NCBI RefSeq assembly: GCF_023065955.2
Contig: NW_026623100.1
Span: 66,406,727 to 66,470,726, forward strand
Direction: 5' to 3'
Origin: Ursus arctos
Taxonomy: Eukaryota; Chordata; Mammalia; Carnivora; Ursidae
DNA length: 64,000 nucleotides
This document shows positions 54,236 to 64,000 of the stretch, piece by piece. Below the pieces are notes generated by a model. The model was not told the DNA's origin. It saw only the letters and a program-made list of their open reading frames with translations, and made no database searches. Within the stretch, counting starts at the first letter, position 1, and each line of letters starts with the position of its first letter. The translations under genes and the position numbers were made by a program.

Positions 54236-55799
54236 CAGCATGGCTTCTAGCTAAATCCCAGCACTGCCGCTTCCTTGAGCACATAACATCACTGTGTTCG
54301 TGAGTGTCCTGGGCTCATGGCACAAGGCTGTTGTGAGGTCAAAGTGAGCTGCTGGTGGCAAAGCCCTTGCAGTAGGGCTGGGCCTGGTAGCTCCCAGTGA
54401 AGGGTCACTAGGACTGTCCTCCCCTTGCATTTCCCAGGCCCGGAGCAGCCGAGCCCTTCCCTGGCTGCCAGCTGCTCTGCAGCGGCTCGTACACCTTGGT
54501 GGGGCTCTCCCCACTGACCACTTGCTCAGCGACAGCAACCGAGGCCGGTGCACATCCAAAGGCCTGAGCAGTGAGACTCAAGGCACGCTCCTTCAGATCA
54601 AACCTCATTGACCTGTGGGTCTGAGACATGTACCGCTTGCCCGAGGCAGCTCGAGGCACTTGCAAATCACTATGCCTTGACCTCCACCTCCAGTGCTTGC
54701 CCAGCACCTTCCCGCAGCCAGGGTCCCCAAACCGTCTTGCCTCTGCAAACCCCAATGCCAATGTGACACGCCAGGCACTCTCACAACAGAGCAGAGTCAG
54801 ATGCTGACGAGATAAAGCAAGAGTGTTGCTGGAGACACTCCCTGGGACTGGCGCTCGGGAGGACAGTCACTGGCATAGCAGTGGTCGTGTGTTGAGACAG
54901 CGAAACAGAAGGGTCCCCACGAGAGGAAAAGCTGGGTTTTTTTCCTTTGCTTCTTTTGGGGCTTCTATTCTTGCTAGGACCTGCTCCCCCACTCCACCTC
55001 AGACATGCCTTGTGATGCAAGCATCATATGTCCTCCTTGTAAGGGACAAGAAGCTCATGGATTTCTCTAAAATAGATAACATCTAAGGAAGGACCAGCTG
55101 ATAATGACCAGGGGAAGCTATCATCTACATATTCCAGATCCCCTGGCTCCAAGGAATAACACCTGGGTCCTCGTCTTTGTTCTAACCAGTTCCTGGATGC
55201 CTGAGAGGCAGGTACACCAGACCACTGTCCTCAATAAAAACCCACAGATCCCAAAGAAAGACAGACTCCCACTCCTTTCTTTTCCAAGTCTCCTGGATGG
55301 TCTGTCTGTGTCTGCTCTCACTCTCTCTCTCTTCAATAAACTCTTTCACCTCCTGCTGGCTCATCCCAGCTTGCCAGCCTCACTGTGGCAGAAGTGAGGG
55401 TGAACTTCAATGACCTGATGAGTCCATGGGGAGAGAGGGGGGCTCTGGAGAACAGAGCTGCATCCCCCAAACCATGCTCTGTGGAACACTGGTTTTGAGA
55501 CGCTAACAAGCACTCCTCAGGACAAGAGTCTAAGGACAAGTAAATGTAAGAAAGTGGGAATGCCAAATGTCCCGATTTCAGATTCACAGTACAAATTAGC
55601 ATATTAAAGCCTCTGGAAGTCATAAGGTAAAGGAATCCGTTGAAATTTGCTCAAACCAACATTTCCTCATTTTTTTGAAATTACAAATATCGCCATGATG
55701 AATACTTTCAACATTCTTTTTCCAAGGCGTATGCACTGCCTACCAAAATGGGATAGACAGGTATACAATGCTATAAGTCTAGTATATTGGAAACAGTGC

Positions 55800-55915
55800 T
55801 AATTTTGGAGTCTGAAAAGTACTGGGTTCAAGTCCTGGTTCTGTCGCTTTGAACTCCAGGTTCAAGTCGTGGTTCTGCCATTTTATCTTTGAGAACGTTT
55901 CTTCATCAAGACAAT
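55800..55915 (+). repeat. MIR-like fragment with internal 34-bp duplication
   Basis: GGTTCAAGTCCTGGTTCTGTC (first 20 bases quoted in sense) at 55825 recurs with two mismatches at 55859. This is the MIR part that reads GGTTCAAATCCCAGCTCTGC, present twice. Confidence 0.5.
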
Positions 55916-56094
55916 AAGAGGAAAAGATTTTCCCCAAGCTACAATGCTGTGACTGCTGTCCCAGAATTTGCCACAGATTCCAGAAAGGAAGAGATCGGCT
56001 AGAGTTCTGATGGTCAGGGCAGGGCTTCTCAGAACAGAAGGGACAAGATGTGGGGTAGGATTCACACAGGTGAGCAACACAGTGGGCGCTTTCT

Positions 56095-56310
56095 TCTTCC
56101 TGTGCCTGGCACAGTGCTAAACCCTGTACTGGTGTTAACTTGAGAAATCTTTACAACAACCCCACCGGGTGGTCCTATTTTATCATCATTTTATAGATGG
56201 GGAGACTGAGGCATCAAAAGGTTAAGTTACCTGCCTAGAGTGGCACAGCTGCTAAGTAGCAGGCCAGGATTTGGACCCCAAAATCCAGGGGCCATGAGGT
56301 TAACTATGAT
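56095..56310 (-). repeat. MIR SINE
   Basis: GTGCCTGGCACAGTGCTAAA, TTATAGATGGGGAGACTGAG, GGTTAAGTTACCTGCC and CCAGGATTTGGACCCC follow reverse-oriented MIR in order. Confidence 0.85.
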
Positions 56311-56821
56311 ACGAGGGAGGGGAGGGGTTGGCACTGTCATGGAGCTGGGAAAGCCAAGGGCTTGTATGGAAAGAGAAGAACCATCTTGAAGGGAATCGAA
56401 ATATGCCACCTCAAAATATGGCTCTTTGACATAAACATTATTTTGAACTGAAGGCAATTAAAACCTCCCCCTCTCTGGAAAGGTAGAAATGCAGAGAGTC
56501 ACCAGAGGAATGTGCAAACAAACTTTATTAGGCTAACCCATATCTGCCTAGTTACTTCTTCACCGTCTACTACCCGTAGTCCGAACCCCTTTGTCTTGTC
56601 AATTCTTCACAAGTTTCTTGTGTCTTTGCCTAAAAGGTATGAAAACTCCCTGCTCTGGTCTCGTCTTCGGGTCTCCTTCTCTTGTGAAGGCGCCCAAGTT
56701 CCTGTAAAACTTCAAATCCGTGTGCGTGTGTCCCGCTAATCTTTGTCAGTTTCATTTTCAGACCCAGCCCTAAGAGGGTCAAGGAACACTTTTTTCTCCT
56801 CTAACATCTCGAACCGTAAAG

Positions 56822-56905
56822 GGCCCAGGAGTCACCTGGGGAATCTACTAAAACGTAGATTCTGGTTCAGCCCGCAGGGATGGGGCCTGAACCCCTGCGT
56901 CCCCA
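56822..56905 (+). mobile_element. MER5-like hAT fragment
   Basis: AGGAGTCACCTGGGGAATCT, GTAGATTCTGGTTCAGCCCG and GGGATGGGGCCTGAACCCCT resemble MER5A-type elements. Confidence 0.55.
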
Positions 56906-56970
56906 CCATGCTCGCAGGTGCTGCCACCACCCCTGGTCTGGGGACCGCACTGGGGGTGCCAGGCTCCCGA

Positions 56971-57115
56971 GCACAGTGGTTAAACATTTGGGCTCAGGGG
57001 GCAGACGGGCTTGGGCTGAAATCCCAGCTCTTCCCATTTCTGACTGTTTGACTTGAATAACTTACTTAGCCTAGAGCCGTGTTTCCTCGATGGAAAATGA
57101 AGGTGGTGATGGCTC
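56971..57115 (+). repeat. MIR SINE
   Basis: CAGTGGTTAAACATTTGGGC, GCTGAAATCCCAGCTCTTCC and TTTGACTTGAATAACTTACT follow MIR from the tRNA-derived head through the core. Confidence 0.75.
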
Positions 57116-57118
57116 CTT

Positions 57119-57141
57119 GGGGGCGGGGGGGGGGGGGGGGC
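57119..57141. repeat. G-run with one C interruption
   Basis: A nearly pure G stretch on the plus strand, directly after a MIR. Potential G-quadruplex or assembly-fragile site. Confidence 0.85.
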
Positions 57142-57497
57142 GTGGTGCAGATTAAGTGATAACTTGGCGCCCTCCCTCCTCTCTCTCCCTTAGCTCCCTT
57201 GAAGGAAAGCACAGGCAGCCAGGCTGGGCCAGACTGAGGACAGCTTCGAGCAACAGGCCGGACAGGTTAGGTGTTGCCACAGTTACCAGGGAGCCCTGGG
57301 AGTCTCGTGAGCAGGGGTGACAGAGACCATGAACCTGGGGGTGGCTGGACCTGAGACGGACTCAGAGGTTGAAGGCAGAGATAAGTTAGTGAATCGCCCC
57401 GGGGCAGGAGTAAATGCCTGAAGTGAGGGATGCTGTCCGGATGGGAGAGGAAGGGGCAGAATTCGAAGACTGGAGTGGTTCTGTGGGGAGGATGCTA

Positions 57498-57557
57498 CCA
57501 AGTAGGACTGGGAGCTTTCCAGTACAACCAAGTAGGACTGGGAGCTTTCCAGTACAA
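57498..57557. repeat. 30-bp perfect tandem duplication
   Basis: A 30-bp unit beginning CCAAGTAGGACTGGGAGCTT occurs twice with no mismatch at 57498-57527 and 57528-57557. Confidence 0.96.
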
Positions 57558-59116
57558 CGATGGGAGAATAGGGGAAGACAGGGGTGGCTGGGGCCAGGGG
57601 AGTGGGGACATCAGGTGGGGTTGTCCAGCAGGTACTCAGCGAGGAAGGAGAGTGCTTGTGAGGGAGACCAAGGCTGGAGCTCTGAGGGTCGTCGGCCAGG
57701 ACATGACCGACTACCAATGCTATGACACAGGATCTGATTGCTCAGGGCAAATGGGCAGGGGAGCAAAAGTCAGAGCCCCCTTGTCCCCTCCTTCTGCCAC
57801 TTTCTTCCTGTTTTCCCCTCCACTGCTTTTCTGTAAAGCATTTCACCTTTTCCTCATTTCTCTCCCCTTCCCTAAGGCCCTCCAACTAAGGCATTTGAGG
57901 CCTTCAGGCTGCTTACATTGGTCCTAGAAACATGCCCTTATTAGCACCCTGCTAAAAATCAAAATTCCCTGTCTCAGTGATCTGATTATCTAATTCACAA
58001 GATGCTAGTAGCTGATAAACAGTCTTCCAGAGGGCATATACTTCTTTAAAAAAAAAAAAAATTTCTAAAGTAAAACAAAATAATCTCTAACAGTAGAATC
58101 TGGAAGGCATGGGGCAGAGGTAGGGTGTTTATATGACGGAAACCAGTATACAAGTGTCCGTAAACTGATCTGCTGTGTTGGACTCTGGAGTTTTTAGTTT
58201 GTTTTTTAACCCTTTACATACCCAGTTTTAAGGAAAATTAGCTAGAGAAGCAAAATAAATAGGCCTGTTCTTTTGGAGCGGAGAGGAAGAATAGAAAAAG
58301 TTAGTCGTTTTTTGTTTGTTTTTAAGCATGTACCACAGGGTGACTTTCAGGAGAGGATGGGGTGGACAACTACAAAGTCATATAGCTGACCTTATCCTGA
58401 TTGGAGGAAAGAAACACAAGAATGAATCACTGAGGAAAATAAACCTGACTCGATTATTTATTATCTTATCTGCTCCCGGTTAGAAAGGGACTAGTCACAT
58501 AACTAGAGAGATTTTTTGGAATCTCAGCCAGAGGGCAGAAAGCCTTGAGCAGCACTCTGCACTTCCTGGTAAGTAATCAGAGACGAAAGCAGAAGATAAA
58601 AACCTCCTCTCTGATAAGGGAGATGTCTGGCAAGGCTTGGTCAGGACCCCTGACCCCTGGTGCCAAAGCAGCTCAGGAGATGATAGGAACCCACAGGCAC
58701 CACTAGAAAGCTTCCAACCAGGAGAAGGTGTATTCAAAGTAGCCACATCCCGACCAGGGGGAAAAAACCCCAAAGAGCAGAAGGCATTTAAAAGAATTTG
58801 AAAACAGTTCATTGCTACGAGAGATTCATTGATACTGTTTCATGTATTTCTTTAATCCTGCTACTGATGGTACTTATTCCTAATGGGAGTACATAGAATT
58901 AGGTGGAGTTTAACTCACAGCCATGTGCCTGTCAAAGAACCTTTTAAATTCTGAGCCATTTTATTTCTAAGGCAGAAGTACTCTCCCCCAGGGCTCTCTC
59001 TTACTCTCTGGGGACTGTGTCTAACAGATCCAACCACACGATGCTAAAAGTAAATTTATTAAGGATCGTTCTCCATCACCAGGACCTGTCCTGTCTAATA
59101 TTTTTATACCTGTTTT

Positions 59117-59568
59117 TTTTAAAGACTTTATTTATATATTTATTAGAGAGAATGAGCCCTCACGAGGAGAGGTAGAAGGGGAGGGAAAAGGAGAATCTTT
59201 TTTTTTATTTAAAAAACATTTTTAAATTAACATATAATATTACTTGTTTCAGGCGTACAGGTCTGTGATTCATCAGTCTTATATAATACCCAGTGCTCAT
59301 TACATCACATACCCTCCCCAACATCCATCACCCAGGAACCCTCCCCCTTACTCCCTCCCCTCCAGCAACCCTCAGATTGTTTCCTAAGATGAAGAGTCTC
59401 TTACAGTTTGTCTCCCTTTCTGGTTTCGTCTAAGAGGGAGGGAATCTTAAGCAGACTCCTTGGTTGAGCACAGAGCCCCACGTGGGGCTCGATCTCATGA
59501 CCCTGAGATCATGACCTGAGCCGAAACCAAGAGTCGGCACTTAACCGAAGGAGCCACCCAGGCGCCCC
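59117..59568 (-). mobile_element. CAN-SINE split by an L1 insertion
   Basis: The two halves, about 59117-59197 and 59434-59568, together give one SINE: AAAGACTTTATTTATATATT then GA-rich body, and GCAGACTCCTTGGTTGAGCA through GAGCCACCCAGGCGCCCC. Outer duplication ATACCTGTTTT (59106-59116) and ATACCTATTTT (59569-59579), one mismatch. Confidence 0.92.
59198..59433 (-). mobile_element. L1 3' end nested in a CAN-SINE
   Basis: Reverse-oriented carnivore L1 3' UTR: T-run, ACATATAATATTACTTGTTT, ACCCAGTGCTCATTACATCA, CCAGCAACCCTCAGATTGTT, GAAGAGTCTCTTACAGTTTG. It belongs to the same family as the L1 at 16730. The SINE resumes exactly after it. Confidence 0.92.
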
Positions 59569-59739
59569 ATACCTATTTTAAGAAAGTGAGGGAAAAGTGA
59601 TACAGCCAACTTGACTAGCTTGTAGCTGGGCTGGTTACTGAAAAATCGCACCAGTAGGTATTAACAGTGTATAATGGCAGGATTTCAGTGGCCTTCTTGG
59701 ACTTGAAAACTCTTCAGAATGTTTACATCAGCCTCAGCG

Positions 59740-60100
59740 GCCCCCTGCCCCTCTTGCTATTTCCCTATGGCTGGAACATTCTTCCTATTTCCTCTGGGCT
59801 CCCCCACTTTTTTCCCTAAGGTTTCTGCCCAAAATATCACCTAACTGGTAGGAACTTCCCTGACCCCCATTCTCCTTAATTTTCTATCCCTGACTTATTT
59901 CTCTTCACAACACTTTTTTTTTTTAACCAATTGACACACTTCATATGTGTCTACACTCGGGCTCCCCCACTTGCAGGTGAGTACCCCGAGAGCAAGAGCC
60001 TTGCCTGTTTGTCCCTGCTGAAGCCCAGAGTCTGGACAGGGTCTAGCCTTTGGGGAAGTGGGTCAATGGTTATACATATTTGCTGAATGAAGACTGAGCG
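59740..60100 (+). mobile_element. L2 LINE 3' region
   Basis: GGCTGGAACATTCTTCCTAT, AAGGTTTCTGCCCAAAATAT, CACCTAACTGGTAGGAACTT and, at the end, ATTTGCTGAATGAA match the L2 3' end in sense orientation. Confidence 0.7.
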
Positions 60101-60914
60101 TGTGACTGGGCAGAGAAGGAATCACGACTTTCAAGGTCAGTAAGGGGACAATAAAGGAACAGAGGTCTAGGAAGGCCTCGGGGAAATGTGCCCACTGCAG
60201 AAGCCCTGACTCTGGCCCATCTTCTGGGGTCACCACCCTCTGTACCTCACTGGAGCCAAGCTCCCTCCAGGTGAGCAGGGGTGGGGTGGGAGGGGTGCTT
60301 TGGACGGTGGGTGGCCTGGGGCCAGGGTTCCTTCTGCCCTGCCCCTGCCGCACACTGGCCCCTGCCTGCCAGCTCCTGCGGCCCTGACTGCTCATCAGAA
60401 TTACCCCTGAGTCTCAGGAGGGGCCCGAGGTGTTCCTCTGGATTCTGGTGCGCGGGCAGGGGGAGAAGCACTGGCATGTGGTGGCAGATCTCACAGCTGC
60501 TGGCAGGCTCTGGGGACTCTGGACCTCTCACCTTGTCTGCCAGCAGCATCGGCGTCCCTGCGACTCCTACTCTGCAGCCCTGTTTCTTTCTCCTTTGCCC
60601 ACTTGCCCGATGCTGTTTCCTGCACTGATCTGTCCCCTTGATAGGAGCCACCCCCTAACCAGGGCAATGGGTGGTCTGAAGCAAACAAACAGAAAATCTC
60701 AAACAACATAAACACATCATTCTTTTCAACACCTAGGGCCCTGGCTCCAAATTCCCCATTAACACATCCTCTGTCAGATGCCCTGAGATACAAGGTTCAT
60801 TCCTTTGGAGTCCTCCCTGCCCTTCATCACTGCCCCAGCTTCTCAGGTGCTGATCTTTACTACCTAAAGAAAACACCAGGGTTCACCACCTCCTCCAGCC
60901 TTAGCATCACACGA

Positions 60915-61035
60915 CGAATATTTACTATATACTCATAACAACCCAGCAAGGTATGCACCGTTATTCTCATTTTACAGCGAAAGAAGCAGGATCAGCGGGG
61001 GGTGCCCTACCTCAGGCCACACAGCATGTGACTTT
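60915..61035 (-). repeat. MIR SINE fragment
   Basis: TAACAACCCAGCAAGGTATG, TTATTCTCATTTTACAGCGA and CTCAGGCCACACAGCATGTG match reverse-oriented MIR. Confidence 0.7.
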
Positions 61036-62289
61036 CTGCCATGAGGTTCCTCGAATTCTCCCATCACTTGCCCAAAAATATACCCTCAGCGACTCCTCAG
61101 GTTTATCCCGTGCTTTCCTTGGCCACAGCCACTGTGCTAGGACGCCTGCCGGACACCTGATCTCCAGTCCTTGTCACCGCCCCTTGGCCAGTCTCCTGGC
61201 TTCAAGTCATTCTATGTGCAGTTTTGAGGCAAATCTTTGTTTGATTTAGTGCTTCACAGCCAAGCAGTTAGTGTGGCTAACTCATTAAATGTCAACCCTT
61301 CGACTTAGTATTCAACATGGGGTGGCCCATCAAGGTGGTGGTGGGGGGGGTGTCTTCATGTCCTTCCCTCGCCGTAGGGGGCCTCTTGCCCATGCTCTCC
61401 TCCTGGGACTGCTGGCCCAGAAGCCAGAGGCCACATCAGCTGGGACAAGAGAGGGAGGTGTGAAGAGCAGCAGATGGGCAGGCCCTTAGTTACAGAGAGC
61501 CCTGCACCTGCCGATGACAGGGTGTTAGGGTGGCAAGGACCGTGCAGAACCTGTGGATGGTGAAGGGGCAGGGGCATCAGAACCTCGGACCTGAGGTCTT
61601 GAAATCATTATGTTGGGTGGATCCTGGCACCTGCTGGATCTTCCTTGAAAGACCTCCATTAATAACAGTCCCGGCACTAGGCGTCACCTTCCGCTCTCCA
61701 GCTGTATTCCTGTACTGTCTCACACGCTCTTCCATCACCGCTTGCTCGGTCTAAGTGATTTCAGTGACTCATATTTTCTTCCCCCCAGATACACTGTAAA
61801 TTCCCCAGGTCTCTTTCCTCTGACCTCAGTACAGTATCCTGAGCCCAGCAGGACTGGAGGAAAGCTGGTATGACGTGGGATGCCTTTGATCAGCGTGAGA
61901 CCCGGCGAAGTCACCTCCTCTCCTGGCCCTTAGTTTCCTTTTTATAAACATCAACTGCATTATCCCCATTCACCAAGAGCAATGCCTTTTTGCTCAAAAT
62001 AGTTCATATTTATTTTCTTAGCTTTACAGTCCTCTTGTAAAGGCAAGGCCTGGACTTGGTCATCCTTACCAAAGCAAACTAATTCTATTTGAGCAATTTA
62101 CAATGAAATTTAGCCCAGGGCTGATAGCACAGACACCCCCTCCAGATGAATTGGAGGAAGCACAACAAAGTTTGGAGAGCAAGGGGCGTCTGACTCAAGT
62201 GGCTCCGGAGGGGACCCGGCCTGGGTCCAGCTGATGCTAACTGATCCAGCACAATGCACAGTACTTGCTGGGTAGGGTGGGGAAGAGGA

Positions 62290-62480
62290 GGAATTTAAAA
62301 TATATAGTTTCTGCCATCAAGGAACTTACTCTCTAGTTGGGACTGACACATATTTAAAGTTGATGATGCATCACAATGAGACAAAGGTGTCCATAAGCCT
62401 GAAGAAATCTCTAGGACTTCAGTGAGTCCAGGAAGGCTTCCTGGAAGAGGGAAGACCTGAGCTGGATCTCTAGGGCTGGA
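62290..62480 (-). mobile_element. L2 LINE relic
   Basis: CCATCAAGGAACTTACTCTC, AGGAAGGCTTCCTGGAAGAG and GACCTGAGCTGGATCTCT match a reverse-oriented L2. Confidence 0.6.
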
Positions 62481-62599
62481 GAGAGCTGGTAAGTGCAGGT
62501 GAATCCACAGAAGGAAAAAACAACAAGTCTTCAAAGGGAGAAAAATTGAAGAAAACCGAAAAGATTCCATCTTCCCTTTTCCGTTCTTTCTCGTTTCTA

Positions 62600-63260
62600 A
62601 TTTTAAAAGGACTCCATGCTCACGTGTATACATTTGTAAAATAGGAAGAAATAAAAATGAATGTAAATATCACATAATCACACTATTTGTGATTAACTAT
62701 TAAAATTTTAGCGCATTTGTGGTAAGTATTCATGTGGCTAGAAGATTCCCAGACAGCACAGAGATAATGGAGCCTTTCCATCATCACAGAAAGTTCTATT
62801 AGGCAGCACTACACTAGAATATTTTTGTACTGCCTTTTCTCAGATCAGTTCATCTGTGTTAGAGAATGTGGATATCTTAATTTGATGGGTCATAATGTTC
62901 CACGAAAATTCTTGAATGTACAATTGTATGTTCTTTTTATTTTTCACAAGTAATTGTTGCTCTGCTCATTTCTTTTTCAATTTCCCATAAAGTTTGTTGT
63001 TTCCAAAAAAAAAAATTAGTGTATTTGTTTCCGTGTTTGTGCGTATTTTTAAATATAAGCATAAAATTGGGATCAAACAGTATAGTGTTAAATCCTTTCT
63101 TCTTTTTGTACTGTATCTACCTTCCCACTCAGTATTTTCCAGAACCTCATTTTCATAGCTACTCACCACTCCACCTTTTGACCAGACTTTGATTTATTTA
63201 ATCATTTCTCCCAGTCGTTTCTAATTTTTCATTATCCTGAATGATGCGGCAATTTGCCCT
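62600..63260 (-). mobile_element. Possible old L1 relic
   Basis: AT-rich stretch with TTGTACTGTATCTACC, CACCACTCCACCTTTTGACC and a CCTGAATGATGCGGCAATT end that resembles reverse-oriented ancient L1. Weak. Confidence 0.4.
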
Positions 63261-63805
63261 TGATAATTAAAGCCAGGAACCATGCAGGGAGAGCCTGATT
63301 TGATTTATTGGGGATCAGGAAATCAAATGGTGACCTGTGGCTGCCAGACTTGTGGCCCAGTACAGGGGGCGCCTGAAGGGTCCAGCACCTGTCTCTCGCT
63401 GTCCAGGAAGATTCGGGAGCAAAGAGACCATGAAGATGTGCTAATGAAAATGAGCTTGAGGAAGGAGGCAGGGTCCAAGTTTCCAGACATATTTTATTGG
63501 GAATGGAATTAAATAGCAAATGAATTGTCCCTGGGGAGACAGTTTGGACCAAACCATGTCTGACAAACCAGTAGCTGTCAGCAGCCTGACCTTTCTGAGC
63601 CCCCCACGTTTCCAACATGCTCACTGCTTTCCGGCCAATCTTGGTTAATCTGATTGCCACCTTAATTGAGGTTGGGGATGAAAAAAAAAAAGAAATGTGT
63701 CCAGTTGATTTCGTGTCAAGGCTTCCATTCTTTACTAACTGTAAGCTCCCCTGGGCTTTGGTATTGCTCTTCCATTAGTGAGAAATTCATTAAAATAACA
63801 GACTG

Positions 63806-64000
63806 TGGGGCGCCTGGGTGACTCAGTCGGTTGAGTGTCAGACTCTTGGTTTGGCTCAGGTCATGATCTCAGGGTCGTGAGATCAAGCCCCCAGGTCAGG
63901 CTCTGTGCTGGGCGTGGAGCATGCTTAAGATTCTCTCTCTCCCTCTGCCCTTCTTCCCCCCACAACCCCACAGCTCACACTCTCTCCATCTCTCTCTCTA
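63806..64000 (+). mobile_element. CAN-SINE, cut by the window end
   Basis: GTGGGGCGCCTGGGTGACTC head, GTCATGATCTCAGGGTCGTG body and CT-rich stretch. The A-rich tail and 3' duplication lie beyond 64000. Confidence 0.92.

Larger units (their letters stand above)
51502..64000 (-). other. EFR3B: Intron 1 of EFR3B (5' end beyond window)
   Basis: No exon 1, CpG island or ATG-containing segment with a matching phase-1 donor is visible. Holds CAN-SINEs at 53992, 59117 and 63806, an L1 nested in the second of these, MIRs, L2 relics, a MER5-like fragment, G-runs and two AT-rich unique blocks. About 52730-53980, 54248-55640 and 57140-59100 carry no recognised repeat apart from the small duplication noted. 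Confidence 0.8.

Noticed and set aside
51502..64000. Search for EFR3B exon 1 or a nested gene
   Set aside because: No segment with an ATG, a matching phase-1 donor and GC-rich context was found. The open frames here are short and without family features.

Overview
This is nuclear DNA from a carnivoran mammal. Fifteen tRNA-Lys-derived CAN-SINEs show the diagnostic head (GCGCCTGGGTGGCTCAGTCGG and variants). Two of them (30330-30541 and 42517-42723) have the extended body and tail that I associate with arctoid carnivores such as bears, panda and seals. The species assignment is inference. L1 3' ends of the carnivore type, L2, MIR, MER5-like and MLT1-like relics make up most of the other recognisable repeats.

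One protein-coding gene accounts for all the coding sequence I can support: EFR3B, on the minus strand. Exons 2-23 (22 coding exons) were mapped from 51501 down to the TGA at 3984-3986. Every junction inside the window is GT-AG, every phase matches its neighbour, and no frame is broken. The visible CDS is 2447 nt. Adding the 7 nt expected in exon 1 (ATG, one codon, first base of Gly3) gives 2454 nt, or 817 aa, which is the length I recall for human EFR3B. Exon 1, the promoter and its CpG island are not in the window; they should lie beyond 64000.

Layout by region: 1-3983 is the 3' flank or 3' UTR, with two candidate poly(A) signals. 3984-23152 is the compact part of the gene (exons 23 to 6), with a GC-rich patch around exons 9-10. 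23153-51424 holds the long introns 5, 4, 3 and 2 with exons 5, 4 and 3. It includes a 1.8-kb TG/CA-rich tandem array in intron 5 and many SINEs. 51425-51501 is exon 2. 51502-64000 is part of intron 1, with SINEs, an L1 nested in a SINE, MIR and L2 relics, and two AT-rich unique blocks that could be regulatory.

EFR3B is the palmitoylated plasma-membrane anchor of the phosphatidylinositol 4-kinase IIIalpha (PI4KA)-TTC7-FAM126 complex. I found no second gene, structural RNA gene or CRISPR array, and no previously undescribed system. The most notable non-coding structures are the higher-order tandem array in intron 5, four GC boxes beside the exon 10 donor, an L1-in-SINE nest and a few candidate conserved elements.
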